Below the pieces are notes generated by a model. It worked only from the letters and a program-made list of their open reading frames with translations, was not told where the DNA came from and ran no database searches. Positions 5,268 to 5,290 of a stretch of DNA of 5,290 bases are shown in pieces. Within the stretch, counting starts at the first letter, position 1. Every line of letters starts with the position of its first letter. Both the position numbers and the translations under genes were made by a program. This stretch comes from Chloroflexota bacterium (GTDB taxonomy: Bacteria; Chloroflexota; Limnocylindria; QHBO01). Location: contig VBGQ01000181.1 of assembly GCA_005882055.1 (NCBI GenBank), positions 11,711-17,000 of the forward strand, read 5' to 3'.

Positions 5268-5290
5268 GCTGAGCGGCACCTCGAACGCCT
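5259..5290 (-). CDS. Probable C-terminal tail of a further minus-strand gene (cut by window edge)
   Basis: On the minus strand, the last 32 bases read ...AFEVPLSVG followed by a TGA at 5261-5259. All nine codons end in G or C, as in the real genes here, and the stop would lie 36 bases upstream of the M24 start on the same strand. The fragment is too short to name, and one plus-strand frame over the same bases also has G/C at third positions but no visible start. If real, M24 could also be read by readthrough from this gene. Confidence 0.35.
   Translation of the reverse strand, partial: AFEVPLSVG

Overview
This is a GC-rich bacterial window whose codon third positions are overwhelmingly G or C. 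Genes are packed almost end to end, with 4-base start/stop overlaps. Start sites mostly lack a good Shine-Dalgarno sequence, and two have a TAnnnT hexamer exactly 6 bases before the ATG, as in leaderless transcription. This fits a GC-rich soil or aquatic lineage such as Chloroflexota or Actinobacteriota. That placement is inferred from style; no phylogenetic marker is present.

Layout. Bases 1-903 (+) are the 3' part of a major facilitator superfamily (MFS) transporter, covering about the last eight of twelve membrane segments. It overlaps (GTGA) a PlsC-type acyltransferase at 900-1688 (+). Twelve bases later comes a small three-segment membrane protein at 1701-1976 (+) of unknown function. 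A 34-base gap holds an orphan AGGAGG and a -10-like TATGAT. It leads to an M20 zinc dipeptidase at 2011-3435 (+), which overlaps (ATGA) a helix-turn-helix regulator at 3432-4079 (+). Six bases beyond the regulator stop, a convergent gene ends: an M24 Xaa-Pro peptidase at 5222-4086 (-). Upstream of it are a promoter-like stretch and, at the right edge, a probable C-terminal tail of another minus-strand gene (5290-5259).

How the genes may work together. The transporter and acyltransferase look translationally coupled, which suggests a lipid-related pair. This resembles the known association of the MFS lysophospholipid flippase LplT with the acyltransferase Aas, but only by analogy. The M20 and M24 enzymes are both predicted cytosolic metallopeptidases acting on short peptides. 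The regulator is co-translated with the M20 enzyme and could control one or both peptidase genes.

No RNA gene, CRISPR array, insertion sequence, phage gene or recognisable defence system is visible. Apart from the gaps named above there is no non-coding stretch; the longest is 36 bases. The points most worth a second look are the degenerate glycerol-phosphate motifs of the acyltransferase, the shared leaderless-type start architecture, and the all-helical sensor-like domain of the regulator. I do not see a convincing new multi-gene system.
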